Assembly: GCA_903932695.1 (NCBI GenBank)
Contig: CAIZGZ010000071.1
Coordinates: forward strand, 1 to 5,635
Length of the DNA stretch: 5,635 nt
Origin: an uncultured Actinomycetes bacterium
GTDB taxonomy: Bacteria; Actinomycetota; Actinomycetes; Nanopelagicales; Nanopelagicaceae
Reading direction: 5' to 3'
Part shown: in pieces, positions 1 to 5,635 of the stretch
Layout of the letters: each line of letters starts with the position of its first letter
How positions within the stretch are numbered: the first letter of the stretch is position 1
Position numbers and translations under genes: made by a program
The notes under the pieces: generated by a model
Told to the model about the DNA's origin: nothing
Databases searched by the model: none
The model's input: only the letters and a program-made list of their open reading frames with translations

Positions 1-147
1 CTCTACAACACCGAGGTTGGGGCCCAAGTGACCACCGGTTTTAGATACCTTTTCGATCAAGAAGCTGCGAATTTCGGCAGCCAAGAGATCGAGCTGGTCA
101 GCGCTCAACCCTTTGAGGTCGGCTGGGCCTTCGATCTTCTCGAGCAT
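1..147 (-). CDS. dxs: 1-deoxy-D-xylulose-5-phosphate synthase, N-terminal fragment (runs off the left edge)
   Basis: Only the first 49 codons are present; the family is usually a little over 600 residues, so the gene continues beyond the window and this is not a truncation. Dxs condenses pyruvate and glyceraldehyde-3-phosphate to DXP with thiamine diphosphate, the first step of the MEP isoprenoid pathway in the cytoplasm. The visible part reads MLEKIEGPADLKGLSADQLD, then an EIRSFL helix, then the hallmark SKTGGHLGPNLGVVE at residues 35-49. His40 in GGHLGPNLG aligns with the catalytic His49 of E. coli Dxs. The start was chosen because it gives the normal actinobacterial N-terminus. It begins 19 bases after the acnA stop on the same strand. 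The GGGG run touches the ATG with no spacing, so it cannot act as a normal Shine-Dalgarno; a TAGACT hexamer six bases upstream suggests a leaderless start. Identification is confident despite the short length. Confidence 0.93.
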   Translation of the reverse strand, partial: MLEKIEGPADLKGLSADQLDLLAAEIRSFLIEKVSKTGGHLGPNLGVVE

Positions 148-153
148 CCCCTT

Positions 154-159
154 AGTCTA
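154..159 (-). promoter_or_regulatory. Putative -10 element for a leaderless dxs transcript
   Basis: On the minus strand the hexamer TAGACT (fits TANNNT) is followed by six bases, aagggg, and then the dxs ATG. A transcript starting at the usual distance from this -10 would begin at the A of the ATG. No convincing -35 is seen at 16-18 bases upstream, which would lie in the 3' end of acnA. An alternative -10, TAATAT, lies further upstream at 164-169 and would give a leader of roughly ten bases. This is inferred from sequence only. Confidence 0.5.
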
Positions 160-166
160 GGAGATA

Positions 167-2824
167 TTACGAAATTAGGCTGCGTAGAACGTATTGCATG
201 ATTCCACCGTGACGGTAGTAATCGGCCTCTCCCGGCGTATCAATACGGACTTTGGCCTCAAAACTCTTCTCCCCAGCCTTGACGGTGAGCACCTTAGGAG
301 TTGTACCGGAGTTCAGGACATCGATCCCCAAGATCTCGAAAGTTTCGCTGCCATCTAGCCCCAACGAATCTGCGCTCTGTCCATCGATGAATTGCAGCGG
401 CAAGACACCCATTCCAATGAGGTTTGATCGGTGGATGCGCTCGAAGGATTCGGAAATCACAACCCGGACGCCAAGCAGAGCGGTTCCCTTTGCAGCCCAG
501 TCGCGTGATGAACCAGAGCCGTACTCCTTGCCGGCAAGAATGACGAGCGGCACTCCGGCTGCTTGGTAAGCGACCGATGCTTCGTAGATAGTGGTCTGCT
601 CGCCATTATTCAAGAAGTTTCGAGTAAATCCGCCTTCAACGCCATCGAGAAGGAGGTTCTTCAATCGAATATTTGCAAAAGTTCCACGAATCATCACTTC
701 ATGATTACCGCGGCGAGAGCCATAGGAATTGAAGTCGGTGCGAGCGATTCCATGTTCGGCCAAATACTTTCCAGCCGGTGAATCCACCTTAATATTTCCG
801 GCAGGTGAGATGTGATCGGTAGTTACCGAATCACCAAGAACTGCAAGGACACGAGCACCTGAAATATTTGTCACTGGCGCTGGAGTCCGTGACATGCCAT
901 CGAAGTACGGCGGCTTGCGAACATAGGTGGAGTCTGGCTCCCACTCAAAAGTCTTACCGATTGGTGTCTCAAGTGATTGCCAACGATGATCTCCGTCGAA
1001 GACCGTTGCATAATCCTTTTTAAACATCTCAGATGAGATACATGAGGCGATAACCTCATCGACCTCGGCGGTGCTTGGCCAGATATCGCGCAAGTAGACC
1101 GGATTACCGTTCTGATCTAGCCCCAGTGGGTCGCTCTCGAAATCGTGGTTCATCGTTCCGGCAAGCGCGTAGGCAACGACAAGCGGAGGTGATGCAAGGT
1201 AATTCATCTTTACATCTGGGCTAATGCGTCCCTCAAAGTTGCGATTACCAGAAAGGACTGCGGTAACAGCTAAATCATTCTCGTTGATCGCTTTGCTAAT
1301 CTCGACTGGAAGTGGGCCTGAGTTTCCGATGCAGGTGACACAGCCATAGCCAACGAGGTTGAAACCAAGCTGCTCCATGTATCGGGTGAGATCAGCCTTG
1401 TCGTAGTAATCCGTGACTACCTTTGAGCCTGGAGCCAAGGTCGTCTTTACCCATGGCTTGCTCTGGAGACCCTTTTCTACCGCCTTCTTGGCCAGAAGCG
1501 CTGCGCCAATCATGACCGACGGATTGGAGGTGTTGGTGCACGAAGTGATCGAAGCGATCGCTACGGCGCCATTTGCAATCGAGGTTGGCTTGCCGCCAAC
1601 GGTGACGTCGATCGATTCGCGTGAAGAGTTCTCTCCCAAATAAGAAGGGATAATCGTGTTGAAAGATTCCTTGGAGTTGCTTAGTGAAATGCGATCTTGC
1701 GGACGCTTTGGGCCCGAGATCGATGGAACGACATCGGCAAGGTCAAGTTCAACATACTCAGAGAAGCGAGGCTCAACTGCTGGGTCGTGCCACAATCCAT
1801 TGCGTTTGGCATACTTCTCAACAAGTTCAATCTGTTCCGCACTGCGACCAGTAAGGGTGAGGTAGCGAAGCGTCTCGTCATCGATTGGGAAGATTGCACA
1901 AGTCGAACCATATTCAGGTGACATGTTGCCGATTGCGGTTCGATTGGCCATTGGGAGTGCAGATACGCCAGGGCCATAGAATTCGACGAACTTTCCGACA
2001 ACGCCATGCTTGCGAAGTTGCTCGGTGATGGTAAGAACGAGATCGGTTGCCGTGGTTCCGACCGGCAATTCTCCCTTGAGTTTAAAACCGACGACTCGAG
2101 GAATGAGCATGGAGACTGGCTGACCAAGTAGCGCTGCCTCTGCTTCGATTCCGCCAACTCCCCAACCGAGAACACCCAAACCATTGACCATGGTGGTGTG
2201 TGAATCGGTACCCACAACCGTATCTGGATAGGCACGAAGCGTGCCATCGACGGTACGAGTCATGACTACGCGAGCTAAGTATTCAATATTTACTTGGTGG
2301 ACGATTCCTGTTCCTGGTGGAACAACCTTGAACTCATCAAATGCGCTCTGGCCCCAACGTAGGAAGCGATAACGCTCCTTGTTTCGTTGATATTCGATAT
2401 CGGTGTTCTCTTCAAATGAGCTCTTGGTGCCAAAGATATCTGCGATGACTGAGTGGTCGATCACCAATTCAGCTGGAGCAAGTGGGTTGACCTTTGCAGG
2501 ATCTCCACCTAGTTCTGCGATCGCTTCACGCATTGTCGCAAGATCAACGACGCACGGAACGCCGGTGAAATCCTGCATGATCACGCGAGCCGGTGTGAAT
2601 TGAATTTCAGTATCAGGTTCAGCTGCTGGATCCCATTGAGCTAACGCAGTGATTTGAGCGGCGGTGATATTTGCGCCATCTTCGGTGCGAAGCAGGTTTT
2701 CGAGCAAGACTTTGAGACTGAAGGGAAGGGTCTTAGCCCCTTCCAATCCGGTAATCTCGAAAATCTCGTAGCTGTTGGCCCCAACCTGGAGCTGACCTTT
2801 GGCGTTAAAAGAGTTCTTGCTCAT
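167..2824 (-). CDS. acnA: Aconitate hydratase A (aconitase, [4Fe-4S] enzyme)
   Basis: This cytoplasmic TCA-cycle enzyme interconverts citrate and isocitrate through cis-aconitate. From the chosen start it is 885 residues, close to the roughly 900 usual for the AcnA/IRP1 branch. Visible landmarks in order are VGTDSHTTMVNGLGVLGWGVGG at about 204-225, SITSCTNTSNPSVM at 425-438, GYGCVTCIGNSGPL at 492-505, the swivel-domain GDSVTTDHISPAG at 664-676, and GSGSSRDWAAKG at 769-780 with the conserved Ser-Arg-Asp. Cys429, Cys495 and Cys498 are the three expected cluster ligands, so the enzyme looks intact and active. The frame is open for 16 more codons upstream, but that extension would overlap the methyltransferase gene and does not resemble aconitase. 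MSKNSFNAKG matches the actinobacterial N-terminus and lies seven bases after a -10-like hexamer. It sits 20 bases after the methyltransferase stop and 19 bases before dxs. The TetR-type acnR gene that neighbours aconitase in Corynebacterium and Mycobacterium is not present here. Confidence 0.98.
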   Translation of the reverse strand: MSKNSFNAKGQLQVGANSYEIFEITGLEGAKTLPFSLKVLLENLLRTEDGANITAAQITALAQWDPAAEPDTEIQFTPARVIMQDFTGVPCVVDLATMREAIAELGGDPAKVNPLAPAELVIDHSVIADIFGTKSSFEENTDIEYQRNKERYRFLRWGQSAFDEFKVVPPGTGIVHQVNIEYLARVVMTRTVDGTLRAYPDTVVGTDSHTTMVNGLGVLGWGVGGIEAEAALLGQPVSMLIPRVVGFKLKGELPVGTTATDLVLTITEQLRKHGVVGKFVEFYGPGVSALPMANRTAIGNMSPEYGSTCAIFPIDDETLRYLTLTGRSAEQIELVEKYAKRNGLWHDPAVEPRFSEYVELDLADVVPSISGPKRPQDRISLSNSKESFNTIIPSYLGENSSRESIDVTVGGKPTSIANGAVAIASITSCTNTSNPSVMIGAALLAKKAVEKGLQSKPWVKTTLAPGSKVVTDYYDKADLTRYMEQLGFNLVGYGCVTCIGNSGPLPVEISKAINENDLAVTAVLSGNRNFEGRISPDVKMNYLASPPLVVAYALAGTMNHDFESDPLGLDQNGNPVYLRDIWPSTAEVDEVIASCISSEMFKKDYATVFDGDHRWQSLETPIGKTFEWEPDSTYVRKPPYFDGMSRTPAPVTNISGARVLAVLGDSVTTDHISPAGNIKVDSPAGKYLAEHGIARTDFNSYGSRRGNHEVMIRGTFANIRLKNLLLDGVEGGFTRNFLNNGEQTTIYEASVAYQAAGVPLVILAGKEYGSGSSRDWAAKGTALLGVRVVISESFERIHRSNLIGMGVLPLQFIDGQSADSLGLDGSETFEILGIDVLNSGTTPKVLTVKAGEKSFEAKVRIDTPGEADYYRHGGIMQYVLRSLIS

Positions 2825-2831
2825 GCGCCAT

Positions 2832-2837
2832 AATCTA
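2832..2837 (-). promoter_or_regulatory. Putative -10 element for a leaderless acnA transcript
   Basis: On the minus strand TAGATT is followed by seven bases, atggcgc, and then the acnA ATG. The hexamer fits TANNNT and is close to the TATAAT consensus (TA--TT). No Shine-Dalgarno occurs before this ATG. It lies in the 20-base gap after the methyltransferase stop, so any -35 would be inside the methyltransferase coding end. TTCCGA at a 16-base spacing is only a weak candidate. Its position supports the 2824 start over the longer open frame. This is a sequence inference without transcript data. Confidence 0.55.
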
Positions 2838-2844
2838 ACGCAAT

Positions 2845-4068
2845 TTAGAGAGGTCGGAAACGGGCCACACATTCGACGTGTTGGGTCATTGGGAAGAGGT
2901 CAAAGCCGACGATGTGATCCATCTTATAACCGTTGGCCAACAGGAGCTTGGCATCGCGGGCTAATGAGGCGGGGTCACACGAGACGTAGACGATGGTGAG
3001 CGGGTGGAGTCGAGTCATGACATCAATCACCTCTTCGCCAGCGCCGGTGCGCGGTGGGTCGAGCAAGAGGACATCGGCCTTGTCGATCTTCGGCAAACGG
3101 GCCTCAACTCGGCCAGGATGAATTTCAATATTGCCAAACCCCTTAAAAATCTTCTGCGCATCCGCAATTGCACGAGCGCCAGACTCGATCAGGTGTACGC
3201 GACCCTTGGGGCCAACGACCTTGGCTAGCGCCGCAGTAAAGAGTCCTGCACCACCGTAGAGATCGCAGACGATATCTCCGCTCTCTAATTCAATGATGGA
3301 GAGAACTTCGTTGACCAAAGTCGAAGGTGCGCTCTTGTGGGACTGCCAGAATGATTGTGGTGAGATCTGGTAGGTAAACTCCCCCACCTTCTCATTGAGT
3401 TGAGTTGGTCCGGAGATACTGCGGCCGGCGCGTGAAATATTTACCTGACCTGTGCTAGTCGAAGCAGCTTCGATCCGATCATCGCCACCCCACTTACGCG
3501 TAGCGAGAGCCGGTACATCGATCAACTCATCAGCGATGAGACAGTCGTGAATTTCTACAACCTCATTACTGCGGTTGGCGTAGAGGCCGATATGCCCGGT
3601 ATCACCAATCGCAAAATCCATTCGGGTGCGCCAGTGGAGACCATCTGCCGGCTCGACCGGTAAAACTTCACACTCAATATCCAACCCGCCAAGTCGTGAG
3701 AATTGTTCGACGATGACGTCGGCCTTGAGTTCTCGTTGGTAAGCCAGATCGATATGTTGGAAATCGCAACCACCGCAGCCACCCGGGACCGCATACTCGC
3801 ACGGAGCCACGACTCGGTGCTTTGAGGCTTCGAGGATCTCGATCGCATCGCCCCTTGCCATCTTGGAGTTAACGGCGGTGATCTCCACCAGCGCACGCTC
3901 GCCTGGAATTCCATAGCGAACAAAGATGACCTGACCCTCAAATCGTGCGACACAGTGGCCGCCATGGGCGATCTTGCCGATCTCCACCTCAACGACTTCT
4001 CCTACCTGCAACCGCTCAGGGGCGAGCAGCGGTTCAAGCGCGTTGGCGGGGTCTAATTCTTCATTCAT
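2845..4068 (-). CDS. TRAM-domain class I SAM-dependent RNA methyltransferase (RumA/TrmA-like m5U methyltransferase)
   Basis: The 407-residue protein has the layout of the RlmD/RlmCD/TrmA family, which transfers a methyl group from SAM to C5 of uridine in rRNA or tRNA. Residues about 19-77 form a TRAM RNA-binding domain (VEIGKIAHGGHCVARFEG, then VRYGIPGE). Cys90, Cys98, Cys101 and Cys176 fit the four ligands of the family's Fe-S cluster, with the local motif CEYAVPGGCGGCDFQH. The Rossmann domain shows QSFWQ at 238-242, SAM motif I DLYGGAGLF at 269-277, DPPRTGAG at 337-344, catalytic-nucleophile YVSCDP with Cys364, and a late HVE at 397-399 that holds the expected general base Glu399. All key residues are present. 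It resembles M. tuberculosis Rv2689c, whose exact target I do not know, so the modified base (23S rRNA or tRNA) is left open. It heads the minus-strand series and is divergent from the trkA pair. The ATG has no well-spaced Shine-Dalgarno (GAGG is one base away) and lies six bases after a TAAGGT hexamer. Confidence 0.94.
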   Translation of the reverse strand: MNEELDPANALEPLLAPERLQVGEVVEVEIGKIAHGGHCVARFEGQVIFVRYGIPGERALVEITAVNSKMARGDAIEILEASKHRVVAPCEYAVPGGCGGCDFQHIDLAYQRELKADVIVEQFSRLGGLDIECEVLPVEPADGLHWRTRMDFAIGDTGHIGLYANRSNEVVEIHDCLIADELIDVPALATRKWGGDDRIEAASTSTGQVNISRAGRSISGPTQLNEKVGEFTYQISPQSFWQSHKSAPSTLVNEVLSIIELESGDIVCDLYGGAGLFTAALAKVVGPKGRVHLIESGARAIADAQKIFKGFGNIEIHPGRVEARLPKIDKADVLLLDPPRTGAGEEVIDVMTRLHPLTIVYVSCDPASLARDAKLLLANGYKMDHIVGFDLFPMTQHVECVARFRPL

Positions 4069-4074
4069 GCCTCA

Positions 4075-4080
4075 ACCTTA
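4075..4080 (-). promoter_or_regulatory. Putative -10 element for a leaderless methyltransferase transcript
   Basis: On the minus strand TAAGGT (fits TANNNT) is followed by tgaggc and then the ATG, placing the predicted transcription start on the start codon. GAGG is only one base from the ATG, too close for normal ribosome binding. No clear -35 is visible. It faces away from the trkA promoter in the 51-bp region between the two divergent genes. Confidence 0.5.
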
Positions 4081-4107
4081 ATGGGAAGAATTGGCTACGG
4101 GTGGGTA

Positions 4108-4113
4108 TAAGTT
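4108..4113 (+). promoter_or_regulatory. Putative -10 element for a leaderless trkA-trkA operon transcript
   Basis: TAAGTT (fits TANNNT) is followed by six bases, atcccc, and then the GTG start codon at 4120. An overlapping TATAAG at 4106-4111 is an alternative -10 that would give about the same or a slightly earlier start. No Shine-Dalgarno precedes the GTG; the sequence there is pyrimidine-rich. The back-to-back -10 elements at 4075-4080 and here are 27 bases apart, so their upstream contacts must overlap. No recognisable -35 was found. Confidence 0.5.
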
Positions 4114-4119
4114 ATCCCC

Positions 4120-4782
4120 GTGCATGTAGTCATTATGGGTTGCGGTCGAGTCGGAACTGGATTGGCCAAGGAGCTTGAAGCTGCGGGTCATTCGGTAGCA
4201 ATTATTGATCAGAACCGTGAGGCTTTTCGCAGATTGGGTCCTGACTTTCAGGGACGCACCATCGCCGGCGTAGGTTTTGATCGCGATATTCTCCTTGAGG
4301 CGGGAATTGAACGAGCCGGCGCATTCGCAGCGGTCTCAAATGGCGATAACTCAAATATTCTCGCGGCGCGGGTAGCCCGCGAAAGTTATAACGTCTCTAA
4401 TGTCGTTGCTCGCATCTACGATCCAGAGCGCGCGGAGATCTACCAACGTCTCGGTATCCCTACCGTTGCAACCGTTTTGTGGACCACGGATCAGATCATG
4501 CGTCGCCTCGCTCCGGAAGGTTCTCGGTCAGAATGGCGCGATGCCAGCGGAACGATCGAGCTCTGTGAAGTCGCACTCCATAAAGGCTGGTTCGGACGAC
4601 CAATCACTCAGATCGAAGAGGCGGCAAATATTCGCGTCGCACTCATCACACGTCTAGGCGAAGGGCTCATCCCTCATTCGCATACCGTTCTCCAAGAGGG
4701 CGACTTAGTCCACGTCACGCTCTCTGAAGATCGTCGCGCCGCGGTGGATGCTCTCCTACTCAGTGCACCGGAAGGCGAGTAA
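4120..4782 (+). CDS. trkA: TrkA-family (RCK) potassium uptake regulatory protein, CeoB-like
   Basis: This 220-residue cytoplasmic NAD-binding protein is of the kind that gates K+ transporters from the inner face of the membrane. The RCK_N Rossmann fold fills about residues 1-130: VVIMGCGRVGTGLA holds GxGxxG at Gly7, Gly9 and Gly12. Asp30 at the end of the second strand (AIIDQN) is the residue expected for NAD(H) rather than NADP. GFDRD at 52-56 and VARIYDPERAEIYQRLGIPTV at about 96-115 closely recall M. tuberculosis CeoB (Rv2691). An RCK_C domain follows at about 140-215 (GTIELCEVALHKGWFGRPI, then LQEGDLVHVTL). There is no signal peptide or membrane segment. The start is GTG; MHVVIMGCG gives a standard Rossmann N-terminus, and the next ATG is inside the first strand. 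It is the first gene of a two-gene operon, 3 bases before the second trkA. No membrane transporter subunit is in view, so its partner is unknown. Confidence 0.95.
   Translation: MHVVIMGCGRVGTGLAKELEAAGHSVAIIDQNREAFRRLGPDFQGRTIAGVGFDRDILLEAGIERAGAFAAVSNGDNSNILAARVARESYNVSNVVARIYDPERAEIYQRLGIPTVATVLWTTDQIMRRLAPEGSRSEWRDASGTIELCEVALHKGWFGRPITQIEEAANIRVALITRLGEGLIPHSHTVLQEGDLVHVTLSEDRRAAVDALLLSAPEGE
4772..4779 (+). promoter_or_regulatory. Shine-Dalgarno-like site for the second trkA gene
   Basis: The stretch AAGGCGAG, preceded by GG to give GGAAGGCGAG, lies in the last codons of the first trkA. AAGGCG differs from AAGGAG by one base and ends eight bases before the ATG at 4786. With the upstream stop only three bases from this ATG, translational coupling is likely. 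No TANNNT hexamer occurs 6-7 bases before this start, unlike the other genes here. Confidence 0.55.
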
Positions 4783-4785
4783 GCC

Positions 4786-5445
4786 ATGAAGATTGCAATT
4801 GCCGGAGCTGGAAATGTTGGACGTGCGATCGCACGCGAGCTCCTCGAAAATGGTCACCACGTCTTGCTGATGGATCGTGATCCAAAGGCGCTCAAAATGG
4901 ATAGTGTTCCTCAAGCAGAATGGCTACTAGCCGATGCCTGTGAGATCGCATCGCTCGACAATGCAAAACTCTCTGGCTGCCAAGTTCTTGTTGCAGCGAC
5001 CGGCGATGACAAAGTGAATTTAGTCTGCTCGTTACTCGCTAAAACTGAGTACGGCGTTCCTCGAGTTGTTGCTCGCATTAATCACCCAAAGAACGAGTGG
5101 CTCTTTGACTCCGCCTGGGGCGTAGATGTTGCAGTATCCACTCCCCGCATCATCTCTGCCTTGGTTGAAGAGGCGGTCACCGTTGGTGATGTCGTTCGAC
5201 TCTTCTCGCTCAAGCGCGGTGGCGCAAATATGGTGGAGTTAACTCTTCCGGAGAGCGCTCAATGCTGCGGCAAGACGGTTGGCGAGATTAATCTTCCGCA
5301 AGATACCTCACTGGGAGCGATCGTTCGCGATGGCCACGTGATTGCACCTAACGACCAACAGTTATTGCTTAGTGGTGATGAACTGATCTTTATCTGCACG
5401 AGCGCGGCCGAAGATGCGCTCAAGGAGTCGCTACTCGGTCGGTAA
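4786..5445 (+). CDS. trkA: TrkA-family (RCK) potassium uptake regulatory protein, CeoC-like
   Basis: This is a 219-residue second RCK protein, homologous in plan to its upstream neighbour but clearly diverged from it. The RCK_N domain (about 1-125) begins MKIAIAGAGNVGRAIARELL with Gly7, Gly9, Gly12 and the NAD-type acidic residue Asp30 (LMDRD). DACEIASL at 50-57, VAATGDDKVNLV at 69-80, VPRVVARINHPKNEWLF at 91-107 and WGVDVAVSTPR at 111-121 match my recollection of M. tuberculosis CeoC (Rv2692). The RCK_C domain spans about 135-215, with MVELTLPE, GKTVGEI and LLSGDELIFIC. Cys160-Cys161 is an adjacent cysteine pair; I attach no function to it. With the first protein it probably forms a hetero-oligomeric gating ring equivalent to the two halves of the fused E. 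coli TrkA (about 458 residues). The start is supported by a Shine-Dalgarno-like AAGGCG and by standard length. Its last 15 bases overlap the end of the convergent DUF3159 gene. Confidence 0.95.
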   Translation: MKIAIAGAGNVGRAIARELLENGHHVLLMDRDPKALKMDSVPQAEWLLADACEIASLDNAKLSGCQVLVAATGDDKVNLVCSLLAKTEYGVPRVVARINHPKNEWLFDSAWGVDVAVSTPRIISALVEEAVTVGDVVRLFSLKRGGANMVELTLPESAQCCGKTVGEINLPQDTSLGAIVRDGHVIAPNDQQLLLSGDELIFICTSAAEDALKESLLGR

Positions 5446-5635
5446 TTCGTTCGATCCCTCAACTTTGACGGTCGGAACTTTGCGCAAAATTAACCAGGTA
5501 AACCACCCTGCTAGGAAAAATAGTGGATAGCCCATCACGACGAGCGCGGTGCCAAGCCAATTGAGTTCATTCGCCTTGTAGAGCGGGTACTGAACCAGAA
5601 GACGCGAAATAAATAACCCAAACCAGATCCAGCCA
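5431..5635 (-). CDS. DUF3159-family membrane protein, C-terminal fragment (runs off the right edge)
   Basis: The reading frame open from the right edge ends in TAG at 5433-5431, giving 67 residues of C-terminus. The sequence shows the tail of one hydrophobic stretch (GWIWFGLFISRLLVQYPLY), a short loop (KANELN), a second long hydrophobic segment (WLGTALVVMGYPLFFLAGWF then TWLIL), and a charged tail from RKVP to NELPTE. This suits an integral membrane protein with a cytoplasmic C-terminus by the positive-inside rule (Arg-Lys after the segment). The pattern R-x(4)-QxPLY, followed by WLG, then YPL and a TWLxLR end, recalls actinobacterial DUF3159 proteins such as Rv2693c, which lies beside ceoC in M. 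tuberculosis. That position supports the call. Function is unknown, and the start and most of the gene are outside the window. Its stop lies inside the second trkA, a 15-base tail-to-tail overlap. Confidence 0.8.
   Translation of the reverse strand, partial: GWIWFGLFISRLLVQYPLYKANELNWLGTALVVMGYPLFFLAGWFTWLILRKVPTVKVEGSNELPTE

Noticed and set aside
144..153. GGGG directly before the dxs ATG as a Shine-Dalgarno
   Set aside because: The spacing to the start codon is zero bases, which is incompatible with normal Shine-Dalgarno use. The leaderless explanation fits better.
252..781. Plus-strand open frames of 105 and 72 codons opposite acnA
   Set aside because: They are antisense to conserved aconitase codons, have no promoter or ribosome binding site I can see, and resemble no protein family.
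1681..2247. Open frame of 188 codons on the minus strand inside acnA
   Set aside because: It lies entirely in another frame of the well-supported aconitase gene. Its translation is rich in Ser, Arg and Met with no recognisable domain, so it is a shadow frame.
3555..3992. Open frame of 145 codons on the minus strand inside the methyltransferase gene
   Set aside because: It overlaps the TRAM and Fe-S coding part of the methyltransferase in a different frame, with low-complexity Arg/Ser-rich sequence and no start signal. It is a shadow frame.
5436..5475. Two copies of CGGTCGG (5436-5442 and 5469-5475) near the convergent gene ends
   Set aside because: They are a short direct repeat, not inverted, so they form no hairpin. 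They lie inside coding sequence and are short enough to be chance.
1..5635. Search for a mobile element, CRISPR array, tRNA, toxin-antitoxin or novel defence system
   Set aside because: Nearly the whole window is covered by six conserved housekeeping-type genes. The gaps are at most 51 bases, with no repeats, attachment-like sites or composition shift visible by eye.

Overview
This window looks like ordinary chromosomal core DNA from an actinobacterium. The protein set and gene order match a neighbourhood I recall from Mycobacterium (dxs1, Rv2689c, ceoB/ceoC and Rv2693c lie in one region) and Streptomyces. Base composition is only moderately GC-rich by eye, roughly half GC, and the intergenic gaps are very short: 3, 19, 20 and 51 bases. 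That suggests a compact-genome, possibly aquatic, actinobacterial lineage rather than a high-GC soil one. The genus cannot be fixed from this sequence alone.

Layout: the left three quarters is a minus-strand series read from right to left. It holds a TRAM-domain, Fe-S, SAM-dependent RNA (uracil-C5) methyltransferase (4068-2845), aconitase AcnA (2824-167), and the first 49 codons of 1-deoxy-D-xylulose-5-phosphate synthase Dxs (147-1, cut by the window edge). A 51-bp divergent promoter region separates the methyltransferase from a plus-strand pair of TrkA/CeoB-CeoC-like RCK proteins (4120-4782 and 4786-5445). Converging on that pair from the right is the C-terminal end of a DUF3159-type membrane protein. 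Its stop codon lies inside the 3' end of the second TrkA gene, giving a 15-bp tail-to-tail overlap.

How the genes work together: AcnA is the TCA-cycle citrate/isocitrate isomerase, Dxs opens the MEP isoprenoid pathway, and the methyltransferase modifies rRNA or tRNA. The two TrkA proteins look like the two halves of a classical TrkA NAD-binding gating subunit encoded as separate genes. No membrane K+ transporter subunit is present in the window. No transcription terminator is visible between the minus-strand genes, so read-through from one to the next is plausible.

The most notable sequence-level signal is regulatory. All four genes whose starts can be read and that could have their own promoter (dxs, acnA, methyltransferase, first trkA) have a TANNNT -10-like hexamer 6 or 7 bases before the start codon and no properly spaced Shine-Dalgarno. 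This is the arrangement expected of leaderless mRNAs. The only internal operon gene (second trkA) instead has a Shine-Dalgarno-like stretch and no such hexamer. I see no mobile element, CRISPR array, RNA gene or novel defence-like system here.
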